Shown one piece after another: positions 61,157-64,000 of a stretch of 64,000 nucleotides of DNA. The DNA is taken from contig LLCB01000130.1 in assembly GCA_001414345.1 (NCBI GenBank), forward strand, positions 62,001-126,000, in the 5' to 3' direction. The stretch's first letter is position 1. The number at the start of each line of letters is the position of its first letter. The notes below the pieces were generated by a model. The model was not told the origin of the DNA. It made no database searches and worked only from the letters and a program-made list of their open reading frames with translations. The stretch is from Hymenoscyphus infarciens. Taxonomy: Eukaryota; Ascomycota; Leotiomycetes; Helotiales; Helotiaceae. The position numbers and the translations under genes are program-made.

Positions 61157-62413
61157 TTGAAGATGACTCGAAAGGATGAATTGAGTTGAGTTGGGAAAAG
61201 ACCCAAAGTTGTGTAAGCACGGAAAGCTGGGAGCAAAGACTTTGTGATGTTGTTCCAGGTTGTTTCGTTCTTCCTCGACCCATGATGACCTAAATGGGAA
61301 GTAAGACAAACTGGGTCGCTACTTCCCTATTTCGTTTTTCCGGTTCTGAGGTGGTCCCGACATAGGTACCTAGGTACCTTAGTGACAATTTGGAAAGGAA
61401 GTCACGATTCATCACTTCCAGGTTCATGAGGCAAGAGCTCCACACCATGAACTTCTTCGAACTTCCATTCCGAGTTGGAAGCCTTAAGTTCCTTCAAGGA
61501 AAATAGCAATGCTCAAGCGAAGCCACCAACAGTCTTGGAGATGATGTGAGCTCTGGAGAAATGACTGAGGTCAAGGTTAACCTCCAACCAGGTAGGTATT
61601 GTATTTAGAGATCTCATAACAATAGACCCCTGCGTACTTTATTACCCTCTCCTAGATGCAGATCTGACAGGTACAGTACAGGTACAGTACAGGTACAGGC
61701 ACGGTTCTTGACTCCCGTCGATTTATATACTAGTACTGCGTTTTTAACGGCTTGATCATGATCTTCCCTCAAGGGTGTTCCTTCCTTGTCGCCTGGTCTT
61801 TGGCTTCCCCACGGCAGTTGCGAGTGACGAGTCGGAAGATGTTCGAGATGTTCGAGGCCAACAGGGTGGGTCCATGAAGGGCTAGTTTGAGGTCAGGGTG
61901 GGTCCATGAGCGTCTACCTAGTTTGAGGTATATATATACCTATGGCTCTTCCTCTGAGTTTGCCTGTAGACGGAAGGCAAGACTCTCCAGAATTCATCCG
62001 CTGTGGCGTAGATGACCTTTGGCATGACGACTGCTCTTTTGCCGTGCTTTTGCCACAGCTGAACTGTCCTCGGTATACTAAATACCTAGATACCTAGATA
62101 CCTAAATACCTAAATACCTAAATACCTAAATACCTAAATACCTAAATACCTAAATACCTAAATACCTACTCGTAATTACCTAAATAACCCCGCCGTGGGC
62201 CCCGCCTGCCCCGGACGCTGCGCATCGCATCGCCTCGCATCGCTGTGAGGTGCAGGTGGTATCCCCGACTCTCCCTGTCATAGCCGTAACCTCCACCTCC
62301 TTCCGCGCAGGCGGCGAGTAGACTGTAAAACCTCGACTTGTATAAATCTCACACCCAAAACCTCTTCCGAATACCTTCAAATTCCTCCAAATCTACTCAC
62401 AGGCACCGCCAAA
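61157..62413. other. intergenic, divergent promoters
   Basis: 1.26 kb between the divergent Zn2Cys6 and membrane-anchored genes. Contains AGGTACCTAGGTACCT (61362), CAGGTACAGTACAGGTACAG (61669) and the octamer array listed next. No gene seen. Confidence 0.4.
62078..62168 (+). repeat. 8-bp tandem array CTAAATAC, about 11 copies
   Basis: CTAAATAC/CTAGATAC repeated through 91 bp, two units with A-to-G. It belongs to the TACCTAxxTACCT family of sequence seen elsewhere in this gap. Located about 250 bp upstream of a first exon. Confidence 0.9.
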
Positions 62414-63906
62414 ATGCCTGCTGTTATCGCCAAAGGTCAGCCACTGCTCGAGACACCCCCCCCCCCCCCCCGTGCACATTCCCCCATATGATATGATTGG
62501 ACGGGTCACCACAGATCACCCGATTCCCTGCAAGGCAGAGTGGCGTTGGTCTACGCAAGACGATCCTCCTCTCGAACTCGAGGCATCAGTCTGCCCTCTC
62601 TCCAATCTATTCACGTCTCCTTTTGATTTCTCTATTCTGGTGCATTTACAACCCCCATATCAATTCTCCCTTTCTAGTCATTTGCACTTCCCAATTTGTT
62701 TCTACACCAAAATCTCTACCATGCCTAACCATCCCGTTGCAGGCGCCATCATTGTCGTCAGTGTCGCCGTAGCTGTAAGACTTCCCCCTCCAGATTCCGA
62801 AATCTTTTTATTGATTTTTATAGGCCGCAATCGCAGTTTACGAATCCCCCCAAGCTCGACAATTTGCTGAAGATGTCCGCCGACGGATAGCAATCGCCTT
62901 GCACTCCCTCGGCGATGAGATCAACCCTCAAACACAAGAGCCTCGATTCAACCGTCCCGAAGATGCAGAAGGCTTCATGCAGAGCTCGGCCGAGCCAGGA
63001 GTCGACGCAGATGAGGAATCCCGAAGAAGACAACGAGAAGAGTTGATGTACTGGAATGCCGTGCATCTGGAGAAACTCGAGAAGGAACGCAAGGTTGCAG
63101 GAGACAGACCGGCCAACCGGAGTCGTGGATCCAGCTTTGATGATTTCCTGCAAGAAGATCACACTGCCGAAAAGGGGACATATGTATACAACACAGGTAC
63201 AGAAGTACAACCGGAAGCTGAGGAAGGACTCCGAAACCGTGGTGCTGGTGTACGAGGATTGACTCGAGGTTCCATTTATGCGAACCCATTCGGTGACGAG
63301 CACCACATCGATTTTGACGAGCAGCGAGCTATTGATGCAAGTCTCATGGCACCAGAAGTCTCCGAGAGATACGAGACCATGTCAGACCTCTACAGCGCGA
63401 ACGAAGAGCCAATAACCCGCCCTCGCGAGACTACCGCCACCATCGCCGAACAACTTATTGATACATCAGAACCTGTTGAAGACCCACCTGTCTCTACACC
63501 CTCTGCAGAAATGATCGAGGAGAGTTATAACTTTACCAACATGTCCGAGCCAATCCGGGACGACTCTGCTTATGCTTCTATTCATGCTTGGGCAGATAAT
63601 GCCAACAGCAGTTTTTACTCGCCACTTCCTAGTACCCCACGAGCTGGGTCACCTCAACCACAACACGAAGTCGTACCTGGTTCTCCTACATTCAGTGACC
63701 CAGCCATCTCAGTGCCTGGAGACCTTACACCTACCGATTCCATGTCTCTGGCAGGCTCGGGAGAAGAAATATGGGCACCACGAAGCGGGGCAACCAGCGA
63801 GGCCGACATGATGAGTGTTGATGGGGAGGGTATCAGCACCCCCGGAAGTTGGACAGAAGTTGGTAGTGAGGTCAGCGAAAATGATGTTGGTGCTATTCAC
63901 AATTAG
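62414..63906 (+). CDS. membrane-anchored disordered protein
   Basis: Model A: exon 1 62414-62435 (MPAVIAK plus one base), intron 62436-62742 (307 nt), exon 2 62743-62774, intron 62775-62823 (GTAAGA...TTTTATAG), exon 3 62824-63906; 378 aa. Model B starts at ATG 62721 (MPNHPVA) with no first intron and gives the same length. Both then read GAIIVVSVAVAAAIAVYESP, a single N-terminal membrane anchor, and QARQFAEDVRRRIAIALHSL with GDEINPQTQEPRFNRPEDA, a motif I recall as conserved in ascomycetes. After this come a Glu/Arg-rich helix (RRRQREELMYWNAVHLEKLE) and a long acidic Ser/Pro-rich disordered tail. Function unknown. Model A is preferred because family members usually begin MPAxxxKG-hydrophobic (memory, not tested). 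Confidence 0.85.
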
Positions 63907-64000
63907 ACTTGCTTTCTCTCCTAAAACGGGTTTCGGGACTGGCGATATGGTGTTTTGGATGATTTCATTTGTCGGAGGTATGGTTGTACATCTGGGTCAA
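63907..64000 (+). other. 3' flank of the last gene
   Basis: No feature; the window ends here. Confidence 0.3.

Overview
The window is nuclear DNA of a filamentous ascomycete (Pezizomycotina). Genes are small-intron (about 43-70 nt introns with CTAAC/CTGAC-like branch sites). The families present are typical of that group: long disordered proteins, GH53 galactanase, Zn2Cys6 and C2H2 regulators, a GPR1/FUN34 acetate transporter and an EthD protein. AT-rich blocks almost devoid of CpA/TpG look like repeat-induced point mutation (RIP). A Leotiomycete is my best guess, but that is inference. Gene models were spliced by hand: each junction keeps frame and uses GT-AG, except one GC-AG intron.

Layout. 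0.4-9.5 kb: two long, disordered, Ser/Pro/Gln-rich genes in tandem. 9.5-13 kb: intergenic DNA with a TIR element. 13-17.6 kb: secreted GH53 galactanase, an unrecognised coiled-coil gene and a MIT-domain gene. 17.9-22 kb: three decayed or interrupted genes, including a gamma-glutamylcyclotransferase-like gene with two in-frame TAGs exactly where the family has tyrosines. 23-26.4 kb: a CECR5/HDHD5-like HAD protein and a two-TM protein, both minus strand. 27.5-34.0 kb: a small two-finger C2H2 gene whose intron is blown up from about 66 bp to 6.07 kb by a RIP-mutated TIR element; a 1-nt frameshift separates its two fingers. 34.3-35.8 kb: secreted mucin-like Cys-rich protein.

36.4-45.1 kb: four metabolic genes lie together: an SsuD/SfnG-like luciferase-family monooxygenase, a ToxD-type medium-chain reductase, an acetate transporter, and an acyl-CoA-dehydrogenase-fold monooxygenase of the SfnB/DszC type. 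The combination suggests catabolism of organosulfur or similar compounds. 46.6-47.1 kb: a 500-bp TA-flanked MITE. 48.9-50.0 kb: an EthD-domain gene with a poly-C frameshift. 50.05-59.0 kb: a Ty1/copia retrotransposon with identical-length 183-bp LTRs, split inside its reverse transcriptase by a second, non-autonomous LTR element (352-bp LTRs, GATAA target duplication). 59.3-61.2 kb: a Zn2Cys6 factor with an unusually internal zinc cluster and 65-residue repeats. 62.4-63.9 kb: a membrane-anchored disordered protein with two competing first exons.
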